The notes under the pieces: generated by a model | Seen by the model: the letters and a program-made list of their open reading frames with translations, nothing else | What the model was told of the DNA's origin: nothing | Databases searched by the model: none | Position numbers and translations under genes: made by a program | Shown here: positions 23,786 through 30,688 of the stretch, in pieces | How the letters are laid out: every line of letters starts with the position of its first letter | How positions within the stretch are numbered: the stretch's first letter is position 1 | Assembly (NCBI RefSeq): GCF_041431415.1 | Contig: NZ_CP107846.1 | Coordinates: forward strand, 103,293-167,292 | Length of the DNA: 64,000 nt | Reading direction: 5' to 3' | Source: Streptomyces sp. NBC_00513 | Lineage (GTDB): Bacteria > Actinomycetota > Actinomycetes > Streptomycetales > Streptomycetaceae

Positions 23786-23841
23786 CCAACCCACCCCGCA
23801 CGAGACCCGATCGACTCACCGCCCACCAGGAGAGGCCCGCC

Positions 23842-24219
23842 GTGAAGACCTGCGTCTTCTGCTCCATCGCCGCTGGCCAGGCCCCGGCCGCCATCTTCCG
23901 GGAATGGCCCGACGCCCTCGCCATCCGACCGCGCACCGGCGGAGTGACCGACGGTCACGTCATGGTCCTGCCGCGCGTTCACGTCGCCGACGCAGGCGCC
24001 GACCCGGAGGTGACCGCCGCGGTGTATCGCCGCGCGGCCGAGCTGATGGCGGAGCTCCCCGCCGCCAACCTCATCACCTCGAAGGGAACCGAGGCGACCC
24101 AGTCCGTCTTCCACCTGCACGTCCACGTCGTGCCCCGCCAGGAGGGCGACAACCTGCCCCTGCCCTGGACCCCGCAGCACGCTGCCCGCGCCGCCGCGCA
24201 GAACGGAGCCTCCTCGTGA
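23842..24219 (+). CDS. HIT family nucleotide hydrolase/transferase
   Basis: A 125-aa protein starting at GTG 23842 behind CCAGGAGAGG. It begins with CVFCSIAAGQ, a Cys pair found in zinc-binding HIT proteins, and carries the histidine triad HLHVHVVPR (about residues 95-103). DGHVMVLPRVHV is the upstream strand-turn typical of the family. HIT enzymes hydrolyse or transfer nucleotides such as dinucleoside polyphosphates or nucleoside phosphoramidates. It shares the promoter at 23308 and overlaps the start of the next, broken gene (GTGA). Confidence 0.88.
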   Translation: MKTCVFCSIAAGQAPAAIFREWPDALAIRPRTGGVTDGHVMVLPRVHVADAGADPEVTAAVYRRAAELMAELPAANLITSKGTEATQSVFHLHVHVVPRQEGDNLPLPWTPQHAARAAAQNGASS

Positions 24220-24483
24220 ACAGCATCAATCTCGTCATGGCCCGCGAGCCCATCCGGGGTGGGCCCGTCCGTCTTCCTCGCCGGACCCACCCCGGACAAG
24301 AGCGCACCCGTCCCGTCTTGGCGGCCCCAGGCCGCCGACGCCCTGGCCGCGCGGTGGACCGGTGCCCAGCCGCGTACCATCTTGGTCCCGAATTCCGGCG
24401 CGGCCAGCGCCGACCGCTACGAGACCCAAGTCGACTGTGGTCGACACGAGCGCGGCACGGTGCAGACGCCGAACGGCACCTGA
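24216..24483 (+). pseudogene. Broken nucleoside 2-deoxyribosyltransferase-like gene
   Basis: The GTG at 24216 overlaps the HIT stop and begins NSINLVMAREPI. The recognisable continuation PSVFLAGPTPDKSAPVPSWRPQAADALAARW is in another frame (from about 24259), so a frameshift lies near 24255. That second frame runs to ILVPNSG...YETQVD, where intact relatives continue with WE and a further ~80 residues, but stops at 24483. The gene is therefore frameshifted and truncated. Its relatives are short deoxyribosyltransferase-like proteins. Confidence 0.65.
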
Positions 24484-24514
24484 GTGATCGTCGACCGGAC
24501 CCGGCTCGAAGACA

Positions 24515-24543
24515 AGAGCCCCGGACGTCGCGTCCGGGGCTCT
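24515..24543 (+). terminator. Hairpin terminator (possibly bidirectional)
   Basis: AGAGCCCCGGACG and CGTCCGGGGCTCT pair perfectly around TCG. It lies between the convergent ends of the HIT region and the toxin-antitoxin pair and could serve both strands. Confidence 0.8.
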
Positions 24544-24577
24544 GCTGTGGCCAGCTGTTCACGGCCCTTCGAAGACG

Positions 24578-24829
24578 TCAGTCCGTCTCGACGTAGGCGA
24601 CCAGGACCAGGGTGCCGAGGGCGGTCGGCACGTACACGATCCGGACGCCGTCCTCGCGGTATTCACGGATCGCGCCGTGCTTCGACAGCACGCCGATCTC
24701 GGGATTCCTGGAGACGGCCACCAGTACGGGGTCGAGCCGGAGGCGCTCGGCCTCCGTCATCTTCTCGACCTGGTCCTGCGCCACGTCGTAGAAGACGATG
24801 CGGGCGCGCTTGGGTGCGTGGCGTCCCAT
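24578..24829 (-). CDS. RelE/ParE-type toxin
   Basis: An 83-aa basic protein beginning MGRHAPKRARIVFYD with an internal helix QVEKMTEAERLRLDPVLVAVSRNP and strands IREYREDGVRIVYVPTALGTLVLVAYVE, the compact RelE/ParE fold. Family members are mRNA interferases or gyrase inhibitors. It starts in a 1-base overlap (A of ATGA) with the end of the upstream antitoxin gene, the normal antitoxin-first order. The specific activity cannot be told from sequence. Confidence 0.75.
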   Translation of the reverse strand: MGRHAPKRARIVFYDVAQDQVEKMTEAERLRLDPVLVAVSRNPEIGVLSKHGAIREYREDGVRIVYVPTALGTLVLVAYVETD

Positions 24830-25038
24830 CAGGCGACGTGCGAGGTGGGAGCGGAGTCGTCGAGCGGGGGCTGCCCGAAGTTCTCGCGCAGGTCCTCCCA
24901 GGAGGTGACGGCGTCCAGATCGACGCCCTCGCCGGCCAGGCGCTCCAGGACGTAGGCGATCTGCGGGTCGCTGTCAGCCATCTCCCGCGCGTCGGCACGC
25001 AAGGCTTCCTGCTCGGCCGGGTCGAAGACGATCCGCAT
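24829..25038 (-). CDS. Antitoxin partner of the RelE/ParE-type toxin
   Basis: A 69-aa acidic protein starting at ATG 25038 (GGAGG 5 bases upstream; TTG 25050 is an alternative). Residues 8-45 are helical (AEQEALRADAREMADSDPQIAYVLERLAG) and the C-terminus is acidic and flexible, as expected for an antitoxin that wraps its toxin. It is coupled to the toxin gene through an ATGA overlap. The pair could stabilise the plasmid. Confidence 0.7.
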   Translation of the reverse strand: MRIVFDPAEQEALRADAREMADSDPQIAYVLERLAGEGVDLDAVTSWEDLRENFGQPPLDDSAPTSHVA

Positions 25039-25307
25039 CGCGGCCTCCAAGTCGTAGATGCTGCAACGAGGCTAGCGCAGGAGGACGTGCCCGGAACCCG
25101 GAAGGCGAAGAGGACGCGGAGACCAGCCGGTGCGCGGGGGAGCCTTGCGGCCGGCGGAAAAGAAAGCGGCCGGCGCCCACTTCCGCCGAGGCGGGTGGCA
25201 AGGGCGCCGGCCAACCGAAAACACACTCCGCGGGAGACCCGAGAGATGTATCTCGCTTCCGAGTGTATCCGTACGCCGCGGCGGTGCGACCACTCCACTT
25301 GCCAACG

Positions 25308-25357
25308 GTGATGCAAGATAGGTAATGTTTTCTTGTTTGCGGGTGGTGGCAGCCCGC
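25308..25357 (+). promoter_or_regulatory. Promoter-hairpin element (copy at 25.3 kb)
   Basis: GTGATG (25308-25313), nine bases, TAATGTTTTCTTG (TAATGT at 25323-25328), then the hairpin GCGGGT-GGTGGCA-GCCCGC (25339-25357). The -10 is the weakest of the set, but the loop is exact. It drives the 25392 gene. Confidence 0.75.
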
Positions 25358-25391
25358 GGCACCGAACACACCCCAACACCCTGGAGGCCCT

Positions 25392-25799
25392 GTGTCTTTC
25401 TCCCTGACGTACCCCGCCGGCAGCCCGACGCAGACCGCGGGCGCCGCGCCTGCCTGGCCGGCGACCTCCGCGGCCGCCGTGGCCGAACTCGCCCGGCTCG
25501 CCCAGCTCCTGACCGAGGCCGGCGTCACCAACGTCCCCGCCACCGGCGTCCTTGCGATCCCCGGACTCGCCGCCGGCCCGGGCGACACCGCCGGCATCCG
25601 GGTGCGCACCACCGGTAACCCGCCGCATGCCGTGTACGTCATCGCCGGCGGCAGCATCACCCCGCACACCGGCGCCGACAGCGCCTTCGCCCGCCTCCAC
25701 CCGCTCATCGAGGCGGCCGCCCGCCCCTGCGACGGATGCGGCGCAGAGGCCGGCGCGCCGTGCAACCCGCACTGCCTGCCCGACCCCACGAACGACTGA
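25392..25799 (+). CDS. Hypothetical protein with C-terminal Cys cluster
   Basis: A 135-aa protein starting at GTG 25392 behind CTGGAGG. The N-terminal half is Ala/Pro-rich, the middle holds strands (DTAGIRVRTTGNPPHAVYVIAGG), and the end carries CDGCGAEAGAPCNPHC (about residues 113-128), a four-Cys zinc-binding pattern. The zinc end resembles short zinc tails common in Streptomyces plasmid proteins. It is controlled by a promoter-hairpin element. The function is unknown. Confidence 0.68.
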   Translation: MSFSLTYPAGSPTQTAGAAPAWPATSAAAVAELARLAQLLTEAGVTNVPATGVLAIPGLAAGPGDTAGIRVRTTGNPPHAVYVIAGGSITPHTGADSAFARLHPLIEAAARPCDGCGAEAGAPCNPHCLPDPTND

Positions 25800-25852
25800 C
25801 ACCCCACCGGCGGGGCGCCACGAGCGCCCCGCCCCGGATGAAGGAGAAGCAC

Positions 25853-26914
25853 ATGATCCGCGCCGGACGCCTGCAGCACGTCCAGACCATGTCCGACCTG
25901 GCCGATGCCCTCGGCAAGAAGCTCGTCACCGTCCGAAACCAGAAGCCGTACGCGGCCGAAGGCCACCCGGCGCCGATCAGCTCGCCCAGCGCCCGCAACC
26001 AGCTCTGGGACGCGGAGCAGACCAAGGCCTACTACGCTGGCGAGCCCATCCCCGAGCTGCCCCAAGTCGACGACGACGAGGACCTCCTGGACCGCCACGA
26101 GGCCGCCGAACTGCTCAGCATCGCCCCCGTGACCTGGAACACCTACAAGAAGGACCCGGACCTGGCCGCCGGCGTCGTCCTCGTGCCCGCGGGCCCCAAG
26201 GGCACCGAGCACTGGCCCCGCCACCTGGTCCTCGCGTACAAGAACAAGCGCCCCGGCAAGGCCGCCGGCGGCGGCCGCCCCACGGGCAGCGGCGACATGA
26301 TCCCCCGCGACGAGATCCTGCCGCGGATCGCCGAGCTCCTGGACGCCGACCCCGCCGTCAAGGGGGAGTACGTCGCCGAAACCCTCGGCATCACCTTCCG
26401 CCCCACCGCACAGTCCGGCCTGGCCACCCTGCGCGGCCGGCGCATCGCCGACCTCGCCGAGAAGCAGCCAGGCCTGGACCTGAAGGACGCCGCCCGCCAG
26501 CTGGGCTACCCCGCAACCCAGGTCCAGGCCGACAGCATGGCCATCGCGGTCGCCGAACGGGAGCTGCGCGCACGCAAGGATCAGCCGTACCTGCAGCGGA
26601 CCGCCGACTTCCTGGCCGCGGCCGGCATCGCCCAGGAAGTCCAGGTGGAGATGCGCCAGCCCGACGGAGAACACGTCGCCGCGGCCGTTCCGCTCGACAC
26701 CGACCAGCCGGCCGCGGCCGTGGTGTGGGACTCCCGCTACGGATGGCGGACCGCCACCAGCCGCCGCCACCCCATCGGCAAGGCCACCGACACGCCGCCC
26801 GAGGGGGAGGGCATCCGCTACCTGGGCAGCGGGCTCCGCCCTGAGCCCGAAGAGCTCATCGCCGCCCTGCGCGACGGACGCAAGGGCACCAAGCGCCCCC
26901 ACCCCACGCCCTGA
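25853..26914 (+). CDS. HTH protein with DUF6292-like C-terminal domain
   Basis: A 353-aa protein starting at ATG 25853 (ATG 25838 is an alternative; both follow AAGGAGAAG-type purine runs). About residues 78-95 (DRHEAAELLSIAPVTWNTYKKDP) look like a MerR/excisionase-type HTH, with a second DNA-binding-like region around 120-190. The last 90 residues (QEVQVEMRQPDGEHVAAAVPLD, WDSRYGWRTAT) match the DUF6292 pattern. Probably a plasmid DNA-binding protein; whether it regulates transcription or partition is not known. Confidence 0.7.
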   Translation: MIRAGRLQHVQTMSDLADALGKKLVTVRNQKPYAAEGHPAPISSPSARNQLWDAEQTKAYYAGEPIPELPQVDDDEDLLDRHEAAELLSIAPVTWNTYKKDPDLAAGVVLVPAGPKGTEHWPRHLVLAYKNKRPGKAAGGGRPTGSGDMIPRDEILPRIAELLDADPAVKGEYVAETLGITFRPTAQSGLATLRGRRIADLAEKQPGLDLKDAARQLGYPATQVQADSMAIAVAERELRARKDQPYLQRTADFLAAAGIAQEVQVEMRQPDGEHVAAAVPLDTDQPAAAVVWDSRYGWRTATSRRHPIGKATDTPPEGEGIRYLGSGLRPEPEELIAALRDGRKGTKRPHPTP

Positions 26915-27004
26915 ACCGCGCCCTCCGCCATCGAGACGCGAGCCCCGACCCCCGTACGCAATCCGGCCCAGGCCGTCAAACCCCACAGACAGTGGAGGCA
27001 CAGC

Positions 27005-27811
27005 GTGAGCACCGAGCAGTCCGACTCCGACGCGTACGGCCAGGAGCTGGCCCGCATCGGCCATCACCAAAGCGAGGCGACAGGGGCGCGGTTCACCGTG
27101 TTCAAGGCCCTCGCCGCCCTCGGCGTCACTCCCGAGCAGGCGGACGAGATCGTGTCGAAGCTGGAAGCCGGCGCCGTGGCGGGGGCCCACACCTGGATCT
27201 CCGAGAGCAGCGCCCCGCACGGGTCAGATCCGCAGTTCGAGGACGGATGGCACGCCGGGGTCCGCGACGTTGCCAGCCACCTGCTGCGCATCGCCGACAC
27301 CACGGCCACTACCCAGCGCGGACTCGCCGCCTCCAGCGCCTTGCTGCTCGCGCACCCTCGGCAGCCGGCCCCCTCCACTCCGGAACCCCCGGCGCAGGAA
27401 CAGGCTCCGGCCCTGGACACGAAGGAGGTCTTGTCGGCGGCACGGCGCTGCACATGGGCCTTGGCCGACCCGACCGACTTCCTCAGCTCCGAGGCGTCGG
27501 ACGAAATCCTGACCGTGGCGCTCAGCGCCGTGCGCGAGGACGAGCGAGCAGGGTACGTCGAGCGCCTTCAGGTGTTCGCCGAACAGCACCGCGCACGCCT
27601 GGAGGAGTTGCTGCGCTCGTACGGCCCGGGCAGCAGGCCGGCCGAGCACGGCCGCTACATGCTGGCCGGTCAGCCCGAAAGCCTGATCGTCTGCGAGCGG
27701 ATGGAGACCGCGCCGTTCCTGCTGCGTGGCCGGTGGAAAAAGGCGTTGGAGACCGTTCTCCTGGACGACCTTGAGTTCGCGTGGGGGCCGCGTACCCGCT
27801 TGAACCGGTGA
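27005..27811 (+). CDS. Hypothetical protein
   Basis: A 268-aa protein starting at GTG 27005 behind GTGGAGG. Residues about 5-50 form a helical domain (YGQELARIGHHQSEATGARFTVFKALAALGVTPEQADEIVSKLEAG). The middle is Pro/Ala-rich, and residues 140-235 are mainly helical (EVLSAARRCTWALADPTDFLSSEASDEIL, VERLQVFAEQHRARLEELLRSYG). No family is recognised. It is convergent with the DNA ligase gene. Confidence 0.68.
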   Translation: MSTEQSDSDAYGQELARIGHHQSEATGARFTVFKALAALGVTPEQADEIVSKLEAGAVAGAHTWISESSAPHGSDPQFEDGWHAGVRDVASHLLRIADTTATTQRGLAASSALLLAHPRQPAPSTPEPPAQEQAPALDTKEVLSAARRCTWALADPTDFLSSEASDEILTVALSAVREDERAGYVERLQVFAEQHRARLEELLRSYGPGSRPAEHGRYMLAGQPESLIVCERMETAPFLLRGRWKKALETVLLDDLEFAWGPRTRLNR

Positions 27812-27851
27812 ACCTCTTCGGTAGACGTCGACGGGCCCTTGCGGCGAGGAC

Positions 27852-28868
27852 TCATCCGGTGGCCGAAGCCGGCCCTGCCCCGAACGCTGGCACGTCCTCG
27901 GCGCCCACGTCCAGGCGCAGCCGCTTGAATCGGAGCGGGTGCCGGAACACGCCGCCCCGGTCCACAGCCCGGTCTGCGCTGATCTCCGCCACCGCCTCCG
28001 GGCGGACCAGGACCGCGTCCAGGAAATCGCGGGACCCCCACGCGGCGGCGAACCGCACCCCCGTCCACGGATGCCCGGGGCCGGCGGCGGTCAGGTGCTC
28101 CGCGACCTGACGGGCCTGCTCCGGGCGCAGCGCGACAGTTCGGCCTACCGCCCGGAGGCGGCCGGTGTCGTCGTAGCGTCCGAGGACCAGCAGCTGCGGG
28201 CGGGTCAGTGTGCCGGTGACCGCGCCGACGATCGCCTCTGTGGTGTCCCGTCTTCTGATCTTGGACCAGCCTCGAAATCCGGGCAGATAGCGCTGGTTCA
28301 TGCCTTTCACGACCAGGCCCTCAACGCCGGACACGTCGGTCCACGACTCCAGCCACTCCCGCGCCTTCGCCACGTCCGTTGTCATCGGGCACAGCGTCCA
28401 CGGGGCTGTCAGGGCCCGGGCCGCGAACAGCACCTCCAACCGTCGTCGACGCTCCCTGTAAGGCAGGGTGAGCAGCGTGACCCCGTCAGCCATCAAGACG
28501 TCGAACGCCACGAAGTAGGCCGGCAGGCTGGCCGCCAGCCCGGGCGCAGTGCGACTGCCGGCAGCGGCCCGGCGCTGCAGACCCTCGAAGCTGAGCTGCC
28601 CGGCCTCGGCGTCCCACACCACCAGTTCGCCGTCGAGAACCAGCCTGTCGGGGAGCTGTTCCGCAGCAGCGACCAAGTCCGGGAAACGGTCCTGGATCAG
28701 CGATCCGCGGCGGGTCTGCAACTGGACCCGGCCACCCTCCTCGGCGGGGGTGAACAGCAGGGCGCGGTGCCCGTCGAACTTCTGCTCAAAAGCAAGATCA
28801 CGCACCACAGTCGGCACCGACTCCGCAGCCTGCGCCAGCATGGGCTCAACCGGTGGTCTCAGCGTCAC
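27852..28868 (-). CDS. ATP-dependent DNA ligase (LigD-like ligase domain)
   Basis: A 338-aa protein starting at GTG 28868. It contains the adenylation motif EQKFDGHR (active-site Lys, about residue 30), DGELVVWD (motif III region), VEGLVVKG (motif IV) and SKIRRRDTTEAIVG (motif V), followed by an OB-fold region up to the C-terminus. Length matches stand-alone ligase domains related to LigD/LigC. It seals DNA nicks using ATP, and plasmid copies may assist repair or end-joining. It is an isolated minus-strand gene. Just upstream is a short GGACCG cluster (28914-28945). Confidence 0.9.
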   Translation of the reverse strand: MTLRPPVEPMLAQAAESVPTVVRDLAFEQKFDGHRALLFTPAEEGGRVQLQTRRGSLIQDRFPDLVAAAEQLPDRLVLDGELVVWDAEAGQLSFEGLQRRAAAGSRTAPGLAASLPAYFVAFDVLMADGVTLLTLPYRERRRRLEVLFAARALTAPWTLCPMTTDVAKAREWLESWTDVSGVEGLVVKGMNQRYLPGFRGWSKIRRRDTTEAIVGAVTGTLTRPQLLVLGRYDDTGRLRAVGRTVALRPEQARQVAEHLTAAGPGHPWTGVRFAAAWGSRDFLDAVLVRPEAVAEISADRAVDRGGVFRHPLRFKRLRLDVGAEDVPAFGAGPASATG

Positions 28869-28913
28869 CCGCAGGTCTCCCTCGTCATCTCTCCTTCCAG
28901 GGTCCGCCGGATC

Positions 28914-28945
28914 GGACCGGACCGGACCGGACCGGGCCGGTCCGG
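28914..28945. repeat. Short GGACCG repeat cluster upstream of ligase
   Basis: Four tandem GGACC units (28914-28932) followed by an inverted GGTCCG form a 32-bp block, the same motif as the 6735-7470 cluster. It lies in the ligase promoter region. Confidence 0.7.
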
Positions 28946-29091
28946 GCGTGGAGGGTCATCCATCCGAGGAGCCGACGGAGCCGTCCGGAGCACTGAACGA
29001 CCTGTATATGGCACGGTGGCAGCCGTTCGGCGCTGGTGACCGATAAAGGCGACGAGCTCACCCCTCGAAATTGCGGTACACCGGCCCGAAC

Positions 29092-29123
29092 AGCCCCGGC
29101 AGACCTCACGGTCTGCCGGGGCT
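29092..29123. terminator. Hairpin terminator
   Basis: AGCCCCGGCAGACC/GGTCTGCCGGGGCT is a perfect 14-bp stem around TCAC, followed by TTTC on the plus strand. Confidence 0.75.
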
Positions 29124-29196
29124 TTCGCCTCCACGTGCGCGGTACGAGGCGCCCGTGATACACCGCTCGCCCCGGTGTCGTCCCTACTCTGAGCCC

Positions 29197-29441
29197 GTGG
29201 ACCATCTGACAGACGAATCCGTGCGCGAGATTCTGCGGTCCCACCGGGACGGGGCGCGATCAGTCGGCTGTACGCGACCGGCGAGATCACCGAAACCACC
29301 TTCCCCACCCCCGGGATGCTCACCGTCGAGCTGGAAGACCAGGGCCGACACGAGAGCGCGGAACGGATCGGGGACGTAATCGCCTACGCGTGCAGGGTGG
29401 GCGAGCGCACACCCGTGAACGGCTGGACCAGCAAGGTGTGA
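29197..29441 (+). pseudogene. Frameshifted small gene
   Basis: From GTG 29197 the frame reads DHLTDESVREILRSHRDG. A coherent continuation (AISRLYATGEITETTFPTPG, then MLTVELEDQGRHESAERIGD and VIAYACRVGERTP) lies in a different frame up to the stop at 29439-29441. The frames meet near 29255-29260, indicating a one-base insertion or deletion. ATG 29317 could still give a 41-aa fragment. The family is unknown. Confidence 0.5.
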
Positions 29442-29542
29442 TCCCCGCCCGCCCCGTGGAGCTACTCCCCTTGGCCGCCATGGACCGGGACGGGCCTCGC
29501 CGCCCTCGGGACAGTGCCGCCGGGCGCCAGGCCCTCGGAGGC

Positions 29543-29902
29543 TCAGACGTCAAGGAGACCCAGGGCGGAGTCCACCCGGCAGATCGCGCAGGCGCGCGCG
29601 ATCGAGTCCCGCAGCGCCTCGACCGCCTGCGCGCGCGTGGCCGGGCGGGAGCGACCGGAGACCAGCGGGCAGTCACCGGTGTGGACGAGAACGGAGCGGC
29701 CGGCCGCGTCGATCCCGTACTCGATGACCCACTCCACCACCGGCGGCCGGTACCGGGCCGCGTCCGCGCGCACCCGCTCCTCAGCCTCCACCGCGGCGAT
29801 CCGGACCCGGGTCTCGTCAAGGAGGACCGACAGGAGCGTCTCCACCGTCCGCAGGCGCTCCAGGTCCGGCGGGAGCCACGCGGGGCCGCCCGCCAGGTCC
29901 AC
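29543..29902 (-). CDS. DUF6233 family protein
   Basis: A 119-aa protein starting at GTG 29902, two bases after the upstream gene's TAG. Residues 12-40 (PDLERLRTVETLLSVLLDETRVRIAAVE) are the helical N-terminal signature of DUF6233, and WVIEYGIDAAGRSVLVHTGDCPL plus a late CAICR fit the rest. Common on Streptomyces plasmids and accessory islands; the function is unknown. Translation is probably coupled to the preceding gene. Confidence 0.75.
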   Translation of the reverse strand: MDLAGGPAWLPPDLERLRTVETLLSVLLDETRVRIAAVEAEERVRADAARYRPPVVEWVIEYGIDAAGRSVLVHTGDCPLVSGRSRPATRAQAVEALRDSIARACAICRVDSALGLLDV

Positions 29903-29904
29903 GA

Positions 29905-30240
29905 CTACGCCCCTTGAACCAGGTGGGCGCGCTTGAGCCCCATCCGCGCCTCGACGATGTCCTCGCGTGCCAGCGTCGACCAGAACGGGTCGGTCAACAC
30001 CAGGCCGGTCAGCCGGCTCAGTCGACGCTCGAAGGCCGCCTTCCGTGCCCGTTGCTGCGGGGTGTAGCCGGGGCTGGCCTCGACGTCGCCGCGGTGGGAG
30101 TAGACGCCCTCCCGCGCCTGCCAGCCCTCCAGCGGGTCCGCCGACCACGGGAGTGTCGCGCAGAGTTCCTCGTGCTGGGAGCGGACGCGATGCAGCTGTG
30201 CTTGCAGCGCGACGAGACGATGGGGGTAGTCGACGGTCAT
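29905..30240 (-). CDS. Hypothetical helical protein
   Basis: A 111-aa protein starting at ATG 30240. It opens with a helix YPHRLVALQAQLHRVRSQHEELCATL and later carries TPQQRARKAAFERRLSRLTGLVLTDPFW. It ends two bases before the DUF6233 start, forming a coupled pair. It is divergent from the 30284 gene across a 43-base AT-richer gap that must hold both promoters. The layout resembles the plus-strand product at 30284 (same LTDPFW/EHPYW-type ending), hinting at distant relation. Confidence 0.65.
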   Translation of the reverse strand: MTVDYPHRLVALQAQLHRVRSQHEELCATLPWSADPLEGWQAREGVYSHRGDVEASPGYTPQQRARKAAFERRLSRLTGLVLTDPFWSTLAREDIVEARMGLKRAHLVQGA

Positions 30241-30283
30241 GGCTCAATCATACGCCTGTTCGATTTCGTGTTGTAATCAGGAC

Positions 30284-30610
30284 ATGGCCGAAAACTGGCT
30301 CTTCCCCGCCGATCTGATCCAGCTGAAACAGGAGAGCATCCGCACCTACAACGAGCTCTCCGCCACGCCGACCGCCGAGCGGCGGACCGAGCTCGACCAG
30401 CGGCTGTTCCATCTCTCCGTGCGCATCGGCGAGCACCCGTACTGGCGGAAGCACCCCCGCACCCCCGCCGCACGCGTCGCGCTCCACCGCGCCGCCGTCG
30501 CAGCCCCTGGCGGGGAGCCCGCCGTCGAGAAGCGGGTCGTCGACGGCCGCCTCATCACCTTGCCCCCCGGTACCGGCACAGAATGGCAGTACCCCCCGGC
30601 CGGGAGGTGA
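30284..30610 (+). CDS. Hypothetical helical protein
   Basis: A 108-aa protein starting at ATG 30284 (MAENWLFPADLIQLKQ). A helix covers about residues 8-45 (DLIQLKQESIRTYNELSATPTAERRTELDQRLFHLSVRIG), followed by EHPYWRKHP and a flexible end. It resembles in outline the product of the divergent gene at 29905-30240. No family is recognised. Confidence 0.62.
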   Translation: MAENWLFPADLIQLKQESIRTYNELSATPTAERRTELDQRLFHLSVRIGEHPYWRKHPRTPAARVALHRAAVAAPGGEPAVEKRVVDGRLITLPPGTGTEWQYPPAGR

Positions 30611-30688
30611 CCCGCCCTCGTGTCGCTCGGGGGAGCCGGTGAGGGCGACGTCAGTGGCAGTGCTCCGTAGCGCTGCGCGGTCGACGTC

